Positions 1 through 5,261 of a stretch of DNA of 9,857 nucleotides are shown piece by piece. A model generated the notes under the pieces. It did not search any database. It saw only the letters and a list, made by a program, of their open reading frames with translations, and was not told where the DNA came from. Source of the stretch: Nitrospira sp. UBA2083 (GTDB lineage: Bacteria; Nitrospirota; Nitrospiria; Nitrospirales; Nitrospiraceae); assembly GCA_002331625.1 (NCBI GenBank), contig DCZN01000073.1, positions 49,995 through 59,851 on the forward strand, in the 5' to 3' direction. The stretch's first letter is position 1; every line of letters begins with the position of its first letter. The position numbers and the translations under genes are program-made.

Positions 1-119
1 TGCGCCGGTTCGTCAACATCTACGTCAACGAGGAAGATATCCGTTTTCTCAAGGGCAAAGACACCGCCTTGAAAACCGGCGACGAGGTCTCGATCGTGCC
101 GGCGATCGCGGGAGGGTAA
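1..119 (+). CDS. MoaD/ThiS-family ubiquitin-like sulfur carrier, C-terminal part
   Basis: Only the last 38 codons are present (reading from base 3, stop TAA at 117-119). The visible part reads [15 protein letters not shown], then [14 protein letters not shown] and the stop. The pattern of a strand, a GDEVxIVPAxAGG segment and a bare C-terminal Gly-Gly is the hallmark of MoaD/ThiS/CysO-type beta-grasp carriers. In this family the terminal glycine is adenylated by an E1-like enzyme and converted to a thiocarboxylate that donates sulfur. The matching E1-like enzyme and a JAMM peptidase lie just downstream, which supports that role. The gene ends 2 bases before the NIL-domain gene, so the two are almost certainly co-transcribed. 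Whether the acceptor is molybdopterin, thiazole, cysteine or a tRNA cannot be told here; ending in AGG without a C-terminal extension is compatible with any of these. Confidence 0.88.
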   Translation, partial: RRFVNIYVNEEDIRFLKGKDTALKTGDEVSIVPAIAGG

Positions 120-121
120 TC

Positions 122-361
122 ATGGCGCATTTGCGGTTCCATATTCGCTTTCCTGAAGAGGGAATTCGACAGCCGATCATCTATCAGATCGGCCGCGAGT
201 ATAACGTCGTTACCGACGTCAGACGAGCCGATGTGCGCGACACGACAGGCTGGGCGGACGTCGAATTTTCAGGTGACACAGCGGAAATCGAGCGTGCACT
301 CGAAGGCCTTCGCAAAAAAGGCTGCAGCGTCGATCCCATTGAATTGAACGTGGTCGAGTAG
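122..361 (+). CDS. Small NIL-domain protein
   Basis: A 79-residue protein that is essentially one NIL domain: an N-terminal strand (LRFHIRFP), the conserved Pro plus helix (RQPIIYQIGREYNV), a middle GWADVEFSG strand and turn, and a closing helix and strand (IERALEGLRKKGCSV). NIL domains are ferredoxin-like folds known from the C-terminus of the methionine ABC ATPase MetN, where they sense the amino acid, and from proteins of homocysteine/sulfur assimilation. A strong ribosome binding site (GGAGGG, 111-116) lies 5 bases before the ATG and inside the end of the preceding carrier gene, so the start is secure and translation is probably coupled. By context it may sense a sulfur amino acid or act as an accessory in sulfur transfer. 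That is inference: the protein has only one cysteine and no iron-sulfur motif. Confidence 0.85.
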   Translation: MAHLRFHIRFPEEGIRQPIIYQIGREYNVVTDVRRADVRDTTGWADVEFSGDTAEIERALEGLRKKGCSVDPIELNVVE

Positions 362-391
362 GAAAACGCTGACAGGCAACCAAGTTGACAT

Positions 392-429
392 GCTGACAAG
401 ACAACCTATTTCCCCTCTTCCTTGTCAGC
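392..429 (+). promoter_or_regulatory. Hairpin in the leader of the E1-like gene, beside a candidate promoter
   Basis: GCTGACAAG (392-400) and CTTGTCAGC (421-429) form a perfect 9-bp inverted repeat with a 20-base pyrimidine-rich loop. A consensus -35 hexamer TTGACA sits at 385-390 with only a weak -10 (TATTTC, 407-412) at a 16-base spacing, so a promoter for the downstream adenylyltransferase could overlap the stem. The stem could instead be an operator, or an attenuator between the NIL gene and the next gene; the bases after it are T-rich but interrupted by C, so a canonical terminator is less likely. Confidence 0.3.
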
Positions 430-464
430 TTTCCCTCTTGTTAACCTGAGGGCTATTACATTTC

Positions 465-1268
465 ATGGAACTCACTGAACCAGAAATCCAACGTTATAGT
501 CGACACATCATCCTGCAGGATGTAGGTGGCAAGGGCCAACTGAAGCTCAAGCGGGCGAAAGTCTTATTGATCGGTGCCGGTGGTTTGGGATCTCCAGCTG
601 GTCTGTATCTCGCCGCCGCCGGCATTGGTACGATCGGATTGGTCGATGGGGATGTTGTCGATCTCTCAAATCTGCAACGACAGATCATGCACTCGACCGC
701 CACGCTGGGAAAGCCGAAGGTCGAGTCCGGCAAGCAGACGCTCTCGGCCATTAATCCTGAGATTACGATCAACGCATACCACCAGTTGGTCGATGCGGAC
801 AATATTCTCCCACTCATCTCGCAATACGATATCGTACTCGACGGGTCGGATAACTTCACGACGCGGTTCTTGGTGAACGACGCCTGTTTCTTTGCAAAGA
901 AAACACTGATCTCCGCCAGCATGTTCCGGTTCGAGGGCCAGTTGACGGCGATTAAGCCGCACCAAGGCTATCCCTGCTACCGCTGTCTTTATCCGGAACC
1001 TCCGCCGGCTGGGCTGGTGCCGAATTGCCAGGAGGCCGGTGTGTTGGGTGTCTTAGCCGGCACAATGGGCATCCTCCAGGCCTCGGAAGCGATCAAGGAA
1101 ATTCTCGGCATCGGCGAAACCATCGCCGACAGGCTCGTGATCTACGACGCGTTGGAGATGAAGTTCCGCAAGGTCAGCCGCCCCAAAGATCCGGCTTGTC
1201 CTCTGTGCGGGCCGAATCCGAAGATCAAGGATCTCAGTCTGGACTACACAGTCAGCTGCACCATTTAG
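465..1268 (+). CDS. E1-like adenylyltransferase of the ThiF/MoeB/HesA family
   Basis: A 267-residue protein close to full MoeB/ThiF length, without a rhodanese domain. Visible in order: an N-terminal helix (RYSRHIILQDVG), the nucleotide loop GAGGLGSP (37-44), the acidic DGD (61-63), the NLQRQ arginine segment (69-73), DGSDNFTTR (126-134), zinc ligands CYRC (171-174) and CPLC (245-248), and the catalytic cysteine in VPNCQEAG (Cys188). All key residues of an active E1-like enzyme are there. It should adenylate the Gly-Gly terminus of a MoaD/ThiS-like carrier with ATP and help form the thiocarboxylate; the partner is most likely the carrier encoded at the left edge. Family members share these motifs, so moeB, thiF and hesA cannot be separated from sequence alone. 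The ATG has only a weak GAGGG about 12 bases upstream. The stop codon coincides with the first arm of a palindromic repeat. Confidence 0.93.
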   Translation: MELTEPEIQRYSRHIILQDVGGKGQLKLKRAKVLLIGAGGLGSPAGLYLAAAGIGTIGLVDGDVVDLSNLQRQIMHSTATLGKPKVESGKQTLSAINPEITINAYHQLVDADNILPLISQYDIVLDGSDNFTTRFLVNDACFFAKKTLISASMFRFEGQLTAIKPHQGYPCYRCLYPEPPPAGLVPNCQEAGVLGVLAGTMGILQASEAIKEILGIGETIADRLVIYDALEMKFRKVSRPKDPACPLCGPNPKIKDLSLDYTVSCTI

Positions 1269-1393
1269 CAAGATGCTGAAAACGTCTGCCAGCTTCGTTC
1301 TCGCATCGCTCGGATCCTCAACGTACCTCCGAATGTACGCCTCGGCCCCTCGCTCACTGCGGCCTCGCTGGACAACCGTTTTGAGCATCTTGC
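1268..1393. repeat. Palindromic intergenic repeat, copy 1 (REP/MITE-like)
   Basis: A 126-base imperfect palindrome. The 17-base outer arms (1268-1284 and 1377-1393, GCAAGATGCTGAAAACG against CGTTTTGAGCATCTTGC) pair with one mismatch. An inner hairpin, CGTAC-8 bases-GTACG, marks the centre. The right half contains the CTGCGGCC...GCTGGAC block that is also found in copy 2 at 2012-2133, in the same orientation. It begins at the stop codon of the adenylyltransferase gene and fills the gap to the JAMM gene. I recall very similar elements scattered through Nitrospira genomes, but could not check this. It could be a REP-type element, a non-autonomous MITE or a structured RNA. Confidence 0.8.
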
Positions 1394-1424
1394 AGATCTA
1401 TTCAATGCCGACTATTGGAAGGTT

Positions 1425-1958
1425 TTGCGACCTCAGGTTCAACTAAACGTGGTAGACCTCGTCATTCCCAAAGCAATTCTCGACAACATCATCGCCCATG
1501 CGAAGGAACTGACTCCGTACGAATGTTGCGGGCTCCTGGCCGGGAATAACGGCGTGGTCAGTCGTCTTTATCGCATCAAGAACATCGTCGCGATGGAGGG
1601 CGCACAAAACCTCTCGTCATTCGATTCGGCAAAGGCTGCACATTTGGAGCGGCTCTCTCCTGAAGAACGGGCAGAGATTGCCTTCGTGATGGACATGCAA
1701 GACTTCTCCACCGCCAAGAAGGACATGCGCAACAATGGGCTCGATCTGCAAGTCGTCTATCACTCCCACCCACACGACCCTGCCCGCCCGTCAGTCACCG
1801 ATATCAAAATCGCCACCGACTATGAAGAGATCTGGCCGAAGATCAACCTTCCCCTTCCTGCCTATCTTCTCGTCTCGCTCATGAATCCAGAACCGGATGT
1901 GAAGACCTATTGGATTAAATCCGGTCGCGTCACTCCTGCCAACGTCCAGATCATCTGA
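1425..1958 (+). CDS. JAMM/MPN-domain metallopeptidase (M67 family, Mec-like)
   Basis: A 177-residue protein with a complete JAMM site: the upstream glutamate in PYECCGLLAG (Glu33) and the HSHPHDPARPSVTD segment (His113, His115, Ser123, Asp126), i.e. H-x-H-x7-S-x2-D. JAMM proteins are zinc isopeptidases/peptidases. Bacterial relatives next to ThiF and ThiS-like genes (for example Mec with CysO) cut at the C-terminal Gly-Gly of the carrier, releasing an amino acid or regenerating the free end. Between Glu33 and the HxH motif there is a longer charged segment (about 55-100) than in minimal family members. The start is uncertain: TTG at 1425 has GGAAGG only 2 bases before it, whereas GTG at 1449 (giving 169 residues, VVDLVIPK) matches the usual family N-terminus but has little ribosome binding site. 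The frame stays open upstream into the repeat, without a good start codon. Confidence 0.88.
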   Translation: MRPQVQLNVVDLVIPKAILDNIIAHAKELTPYECCGLLAGNNGVVSRLYRIKNIVAMEGAQNLSSFDSAKAAHLERLSPEERAEIAFVMDMQDFSTAKKDMRNNGLDLQVVYHSHPHDPARPSVTDIKIATDYEEIWPKINLPLPAYLLVSLMNPEPDVKTYWIKSGRVTPANVQII

Positions 1959-2011
1959 GCGCGATTTTTCCGGTTCACATCTCTCTCCGAATATACTAAT
2001 GTTCCTCCAGT

Positions 2012-2133
2012 AGGCTGTTGATAAAGACCTCCAGCCGCGTTCTCTCGTCGCTCAGAGGCTCAACGTACGAGACAAAGTACGACTCGCCTCTTCACTCGCT
2101 GCGGCCTTGCTGGACGGCCTTTCTGAACAGCCT
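2012..2133. repeat. Palindromic intergenic repeat, copy 2 (REP/MITE-like)
   Basis: A 122-base element with ends AGGCTGTT...AACAGCCT (8 bp perfect, longer with mismatches: AGGCTGTTGATAAAG against CTTTCTGAACAGCCT). The inner hairpin CGTAC-8 bases-GTACG is at the same position as in copy 1. The shared internal blocks, CTCAACGTAC, CTGCGGCC and GCTGGAC, lie in the same order and orientation as in copy 1 at 1268-1393, while the outer arms differ in sequence but still pair. It lies 53 bases after the JAMM gene. A 65-codon open frame runs across it but is an accident of the repeat. Confidence 0.8.
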
Positions 2134-2238
2134 CCGGGGCATCCACATCTGGTCGCCCACCATCTGCACTGATCCTTTTGTGGAGACACCATCGGGTTTG
2201 TCAACACACTGCTAGCGTTTAGACGAGGAGCATCGTTC

Positions 2239-2568
2239 ATGAATCTATTGCAACACTCCATCTCGTTGTCCTTGTGGCTACTCACCGTATTGGCTGTGCC
2301 GGCCTTTGCCGAAGACCGCAGCTTTTATAGTCCCGTGATTCACATCGATAAGGAGAAAAGCCAGATCCTCATCTCGACCAGTGCCACGGTGTTCTATATC
2401 GAAGTGCCAGAAGCCGCAAAGCCCCATATGGAGAAGCTGCCCATCTCAGGCCTGGTGGATTTCGTAGTCGAAATGCGCGGTGAGGACAAACTGCCGTTAA
2501 TCAAAACCTGGAAGGTGAAATCAGGTGAGTCGACATGTATGTTCTTCAATGGAAAGGAGTGCAAGTAG
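2239..2568 (+). CDS. Small exported protein of unknown function
   Basis: A 109-residue protein with a clear Sec signal peptide: a hydrophobic core SLSLWLLTVLAVP and a signal peptidase I site after AFA (residue 24), so a mature protein of about 85 residues in the periplasm is expected. The mature part is rich in beta-type segments (PVIHID, QILISTSATVFYIEVP, GLVDFVVEMR, PLIKTWKVKSG) and ends with two cysteines (Cys100, Cys108) that could form a disulfide. A good ribosome binding site GAGGAG (2225-2230) lies 8 bases before the ATG, supporting the start. It is separated from the JAMM gene by the second repeat, so co-transcription is doubtful. I recognise no family and assign no function. Confidence 0.8.
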   Translation: MNLLQHSISLSLWLLTVLAVPAFAEDRSFYSPVIHIDKEKSQILISTSATVFYIEVPEAAKPHMEKLPISGLVDFVVEMRGEDKLPLIKTWKVKSGESTCMFFNGKECK

Positions 2569-2605
2569 CGGTAGATACCTTCTTCTCCTGAGCAGATAGC
2601 TTCGC

Positions 2606-2764
2606 TCAACGGAAAATTTCTATATGCTCAACCACACGGTGATCACGTTCACCCTCCTCGGCTTTCCAAAGAGAGTGCATCAGCTTCTTGTCCAGAAGAA
2701 CCTCCAGCGTTTCGTGATCTTCAGGAGACATGGGAATGGCCAACTTCGCCCTAGTTCGAGTCAT
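2606..2764 (-). CDS. Small hypothetical protein, possibly antitoxin-like
   Basis: A 52-codon ORF starting at ATG (2764-2762) and ending TGA (2608-2606). The product begins MTRTRAKLAIPMSPEDHETL and continues with EVLLDKKLMHSLWKAEEGER and HRVVEHIEIFR. The charged, helix-forming composition with an E-x-LL-D-K-KL-x-x-SL core is protein-like rather than a random shadow, and reminds me loosely of small antitoxin or addiction-module components. No toxin partner is evident next to it, and the ribosome binding site is not convincing. It lies on the same strand as the decayed gene and the nuclease upstream. It could also be a remnant of a longer gene. Confidence 0.4.
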   Translation of the reverse strand: MTRTRAKLAIPMSPEDHETLEVLLDKKLMHSLWKAEEGERDHRVVEHIEIFR

Positions 2765-2936
2765 AACACCGCTGCATTCTTGAAATCTTAGCTATGGTTT
2801 TCGATGGGTCGTATGTAGAAAGAGTGTAAACCAGGTTCATATCAAAAAGTATAGGAAAGCGTGCACTAACCGACCGGTTGTTGCACATGGATCGGGCAAG
2901 GCATCCGTGCTCCCTCAGCCCTCCAGCTAGCTTCAT

Positions 2937-3232
2937 TCAGTTCCGAAGGTGATGCCAGTCGTACTCAGCGAGGTTGTGAACGAAGGTGGAGTCTTTAGGG
3001 AGGTTGCCAAGTTTGTCAACTCAGTCGATATGCTCCACAAGGCGCATCATCTTGTCCAAATTCGATGTGTCCGCCCATACAGCCAGAATTAGCGGCGATG
3101 AAGGTTGCTATCTCCTCCGATTTGCCGTCGTTCGGACAGGAACTCCCACAGCTCGTTCCAATGAACCGGCATGGCATTAACATGTCCGTTTCCCTGGCAG
3201 TAAGCCATGAGGCTTGGTTTCGTGTCAGTCAT
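2937..3232 (-). pseudogene. Broken small gene of an unnamed conserved family
   Basis: Reading on the minus strand from ATG at 3232-3230, the first frame gives AYCQGNGHVNAMPVHWNELW, continues with EFLSERRQIGGD and runs into TAA at 3091-3089. The sense continues in another frame as PLILAVWADTSNLDKMMRLV then EHID, hits TGA at 3023-3021 where a Trp (TGG) is likely, and then resumes in that same frame as VDKLGNLP and AEYDWHHLRN to a TGA at 2939-2937. The total span of 296 bases is not a multiple of three. So there is one frameshift (about 3105-3125) and at least one nonsense change. The three pieces together resemble small conserved hypothetical proteins whose pattern I recall as WNxLWE...PLILAxW...LxEHIxWA...WHH; no function is known to me. 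The start is 2 bases after the nuclease stop, suggesting it was once translated together with the nuclease. Confidence 0.6.
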
Positions 3233-3234
3233 AA

Positions 3235-4158
3235 TTAGGTCTTCACCAACTTAAAGCTCACCTGGTAGCGATAGAAGGCAATGTTCGGTGTCATGGCTAA
3301 GGCACGTCGGATTCGCGGGTCGTCCTCGTGCGCGATAATCATACCTAGCACGGTCTGCCCCTCCTCAGCTAACTCGTCCTTCACGAAGCTCATGTAACGA
3401 AGCGTCTGTCCTACTACGGAGTCGCTGGCACGCCCTTTCTTCAATTCCACCACCAGCAGTCGTTTCTTGTCCTTGCTGATCCCGAGAATATCGAGTGGAC
3501 CGGTATCGGTTGGGTATTGCTGTGCTTTCTCGCCGTCCTCCTCGTAAATATCGTAGTCTTTACCAAGTTCGGTTTGCGGCCAGTTCTTAACCAGAAAATC
3601 CTCAAGATGCTCCTCCAATGCGAAGGATGTGGGATCTTCAATCGAGGCATCCGTTGAAATCAGCTTTGCGGCGGGAATGCCACCGATCAGTTTTCCGATC
3701 TCGATGCAATGCTGGGTGACCCTGCTTACCGTGCCGATTGCCCCTGTGGAGTTCCGCAACGCCTCGCTCATGGCCGCCCGATCGATGCTCACGTTCAACC
3801 AGGTGACGGGGCGACGGTGGAACAGAATCTTACCAGGTTCGTAATAGTAGCTGCCGCCGACTTCACCAACGCGATACTTGCCCGTTCCGTCTGGACACAA
3901 AACCACGTCCCCCTTCTGAATGCCTTTTGACACCGTCCACAACGCGCCGCAGGCTAGCCCTGCAGCAATCTTGGTTTTATCCGTGTGCGCGGCTAGATAA
4001 ACGGGGATGAACTCCCTGTTGAACGCTCGCCAATCGTCAGGTAGTTTGCTGGTGAGGTCTTGGTTGATACCGAAGTCTGTGCCGATGAAGTTGCCGGTGA
4101 AACACTCCTCTGCATAAACGCTCTTCGGTCCCAGCATGACGCGATAGTAGCTCTTCAT
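3235..4158 (-). CDS. NucS-like PD-(D/E)XK endonuclease with an EVE-like N-terminal region
   Basis: The predicted protein has 307 residues from ATG 4158 (MKSYYRVMLG). The C-terminal half carries a nuclease core: an EEHLEDFLVKNW helix (about 182-193), TDTGPLDILG with the metal aspartate (Asp223), LLVVELKKG with the ExK pair (Glu238, Lys240) and GQTLRYM (Gln251), matching NucS/DUF91-type nucleases. The N-terminal half (KGDVVLCPDGTGKYRVGEV, HRRPVTWL) looks like an EVE/PUA-type module that in other restriction enzymes reads modified bases; this part is less certain. A longer start at 4185 is possible, but it would overlap the HsdS remnant and gives an unusual N-terminus. The ATG lies 4 bases after the remnant's stop. 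The catalytic residues look intact, so it may still be active. Its position behind an hsdS tail indicates a restriction/defence role; the substrate is unknown. Confidence 0.78.
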   Translation of the reverse strand: MKSYYRVMLGPKSVYAEECFTGNFIGTDFGINQDLTSKLPDDWRAFNREFIPVYLAAHTDKTKIAAGLACGALWTVSKGIQKGDVVLCPDGTGKYRVGEVGGSYYYEPGKILFHRRPVTWLNVSIDRAAMSEALRNSTGAIGTVSRVTQHCIEIGKLIGGIPAAKLISTDASIEDPTSFALEEHLEDFLVKNWPQTELGKDYDIYEEDGEKAQQYPTDTGPLDILGISKDKKRLLVVELKKGRASDSVVGQTLRYMSFVKDELAEEGQTVLGMIIAHEDDPRIRRALAMTPNIAFYRYQVSFKLVKT

Positions 4159-4162
4159 AGAA

Positions 4163-4276
4163 TCAGAGTTTCCCGTTGAATGCATGGTGCAGCAGCGACC
4201 TCTTCAACGCGTCCGGCGCGGCGAGCTTTTCCTGGTAGATAGTGGCAAGGTCGTGGTGGTCGAGTGGGTTAGTCAT
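4163..4276 (-). pseudogene. hsdS: C-terminal remnant of a type I restriction specificity subunit (HsdS)
   Basis: A 37-codon reading frame (ATG 4276-4274, TGA 4165-4163) whose product contains IYQEKLAAPDALKRSLLHHA and ends in FNGKL. The pattern YQxKLAALxxLKxSLLxxAFxGxL is the very typical C-terminal tail of HsdS, the DNA-recognition subunit of type I restriction-modification complexes. The preceding 350 or more residues, with both target-recognition domains, are missing, and I see no hsdM or hsdR in the window. So the gene is a deletion remnant, perhaps kept because the downstream nuclease start is only 4 bases past its stop and relies on it for expression. The first codons (MTNPLDHHDL) may derive from non-HsdS sequence at the deletion junction. 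Confidence 0.65.
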
Positions 4277-4285
4277 GTTGGGCCA

Positions 4286-4314
4286 AGGCTAGGCCGTCCG
4301 TAGGAGAGTGTCAA
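4286..4314 (-). promoter_or_regulatory. Candidate sigma-70 promoter for the HsdS remnant and nuclease
   Basis: On the minus strand TTGACA (4314-4309) is followed after exactly 17 bases by TAGCCT (4291-4286). The -35 is a perfect consensus match; the -10 matches only partly. Transcription would begin only a few bases before the ATG at 4276, giving a nearly leaderless message. Evidence is by pattern alone. Confidence 0.35.
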
Positions 4315-4524
4315 GCCGTCACTAGATCAAGTGGAGCAGTGCAATGGGCGGATCATCGTCCCTCAATTCGCAGGTCATGGCTGTAGAAATTCGTGGGGCT
4401 GGCAGGAATGTATGGACTCCTGATGCGGTAAGAATTTTTGATAGAGTACGGATACCGTAGCTACCGTAGGAATTGCTGTCGATTCGGGATCATAGGGATT
4501 AGCATAGGGTTCATCACTCGGGTA

Positions 4525-4556
4525 ACGGAAGCGTTGTCAGGCTTCATTGCTTCCGT
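4525..4556. repeat. Short inverted repeat (hairpin)
   Basis: ACGGAAGC (4525-4532) and GCTTCCGT (4549-4556) form a perfect 8-bp stem around a 16-base loop. There is no T-tract on the right; on the minus strand the stem is also not followed by a U-run. It could help end transcription coming from the Cys-rich pair, but nothing proves a function. Confidence 0.3.
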
Positions 4557-4696
4557 ATACCATCTTCAGAATATGGTGCAATGATTCAGGAGGTCCGCAT
4601 TGGTTGATCGCTAAAATACTCGATCATAGAAAAGTTGACACTCGACTCTTGTCTTATCGATTCACGCTTCACGAACGACGATTCCCTATTATTATT

Positions 4697-4906
4697 CTAT
4701 TCCCCACTCCCCGCCATGTCGTCGATGAGGGGACGATTGATGTCGGTGCATCCGCAACAGATGGTATCGAAGAGTGTGTCCGCGTCTGCGACAAAATTCT
4801 TTTCATCCGTGAGCTTGTCCGCAATGACCTGGGCATAACAGATGTCGCAGAGCATCATCAAGCCGCGCGACACTCCGACCGTTTTTCGTCCTGCACTTGT
4901 AGCCAT
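4697..4906 (-). CDS. Small Cys-rich protein, possible zinc ribbon
   Basis: A 69-residue product with CDIC (Cys20, Cys23) in LMMLCDICYAQ and CCGC (Cys50, Cys51, Cys53) in LFDTICCGCTDINRPL. Two cysteine pairs about 27 residues apart are a typical arrangement for a zinc ribbon or other metal site. Between them is a charged helical stretch (ADKLTDEKNFVADAD). The ATG is 5 bases after the stop of the upstream Cys-rich gene, suggesting a two-gene operon. Internal Met17 or Met18 (MMLCDIC) could be the true start, which would leave a protein of about 52 residues; neither start has a strong ribosome binding site. A longer frame on the opposite strand covers the same bases, but begins with TTG and lacks any motif. 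No family is recognised. Confidence 0.5.
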   Translation of the reverse strand: MATSAGRKTVGVSRGLMMLCDICYAQVIADKLTDEKNFVADADTLFDTICCGCTDINRPLIDDMAGSGE

Positions 4907-4911
4907 GAAGC

Positions 4912-5106
4912 CTAGACCGATCCTTTCTGAAGGGCCATAAAGAAATCTTCCGCCTCAAGATCAATCCCGCACTGCTGACATTCGTGTGGCTGATCGACTG
5001 GAGGAACGTCTAACGGCGTGCGATCGATTCGCCCACGGCAGACGTGATAAAACCGTCCGCGCGCATGCTCGTCATCCAACGGATCGCTCTCGTACACCAG
5101 CACCAC
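4912..5106 (-). CDS. Small Cys-rich protein, possible metal-binding knuckle
   Basis: A 64-residue product starting at GTG (5106-5104). An excellent ribosome binding site (GAGGGGGG) lies 8 bases upstream of the GTG, which supports translation and the start. Residues RFYHVCRGRIDRTPLD and QPHECQQCGIDLEAEDFF carry His21, Cys23, His41, Cys43 and Cys46, enough for one zinc site of CxxC plus Cys/His type. The rest is acidic. It is followed after 5 bases by a second Cys-rich ORF, and its own upstream neighbour on this strand is the ABC exporter, 155 bases away. I recognise no family; a small regulatory or metal-binding role is only a guess. Confidence 0.6.
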   Translation of the reverse strand: MVLVYESDPLDDEHARGRFYHVCRGRIDRTPLDVPPVDQPHECQQCGIDLEAEDFFMALQKGSV

Positions 5107-5261
5107 CGATCATTCCCCCCTCTGGTTGTGTCGTGGAAAGTATACCGGCGTCGAGTCAATAGCCGCAACCACCGTTAGACATCGAAGTTGAGGCTACGGA
5201 AGAATCAGATTTACCCCTCATCACCCTTAACCTTGATATCAGCCTTAATCTCAGCACCCAG

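Larger units (their letters stand above)
4277..4696. other. Gene-poor gap between the restriction remnant and the Cys-rich pair
   Basis: About 420 bases with no convincing gene. Its content includes a candidate promoter facing the HsdS remnant (4286-4314), a tandem octamer TACCGTAG at 4453-4460 and 4462-4469, and a hairpin at 4525-4556. A 38-codon ORF (4344-4460, +) has a GGAG about 7 bases upstream but no recognisable product. The composition is more A+T-rich and less codon-like than the flanks, consistent with the edge of a deleted or transferred segment. Confidence 0.5.

Noticed and set aside
1..1958. Bil-type antiphage ubiquitination operon
   Set aside because: E1-like, JAMM and ubiquitin-like parts are present, but no E2-like gene is seen, and the carrier and NIL protein point to sulfur transfer.
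1268..2133. Insertion sequence or composite transposon around the JAMM gene
   Set aside because: No transposase and no target-site duplication could be identified; the two elements are short palindromic repeats rather than IS ends.
2018..2215. 65-codon ORF on the + strand after the JAMM gene
   Set aside because: It runs through the second palindromic repeat; the product has no protein-like pattern and there is no ribosome binding site.
2751..2936. 61-codon minus-strand ORF starting just after the broken gene
   Set aside because: Composition looks random, there is no recognisable motif, and its end overlaps the start of the more protein-like 52-codon ORF.
2986..3180. 64-codon + strand ORF
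   Set aside because: It is the antisense shadow of the decayed minus-strand gene, whose three pieces show a coherent protein pattern.
4344..4460. 38-codon + strand ORF with GGAG before the ATG
   Set aside because: Too short and without a recognisable pattern; kept only as part of the intergenic gap description.
4547..4915. 122-codon ORF on the + strand
   Set aside because: It starts with TTG without a ribosome binding site, shows no motif and lies opposite a minus-strand Cys-rich ORF with better coding signs.
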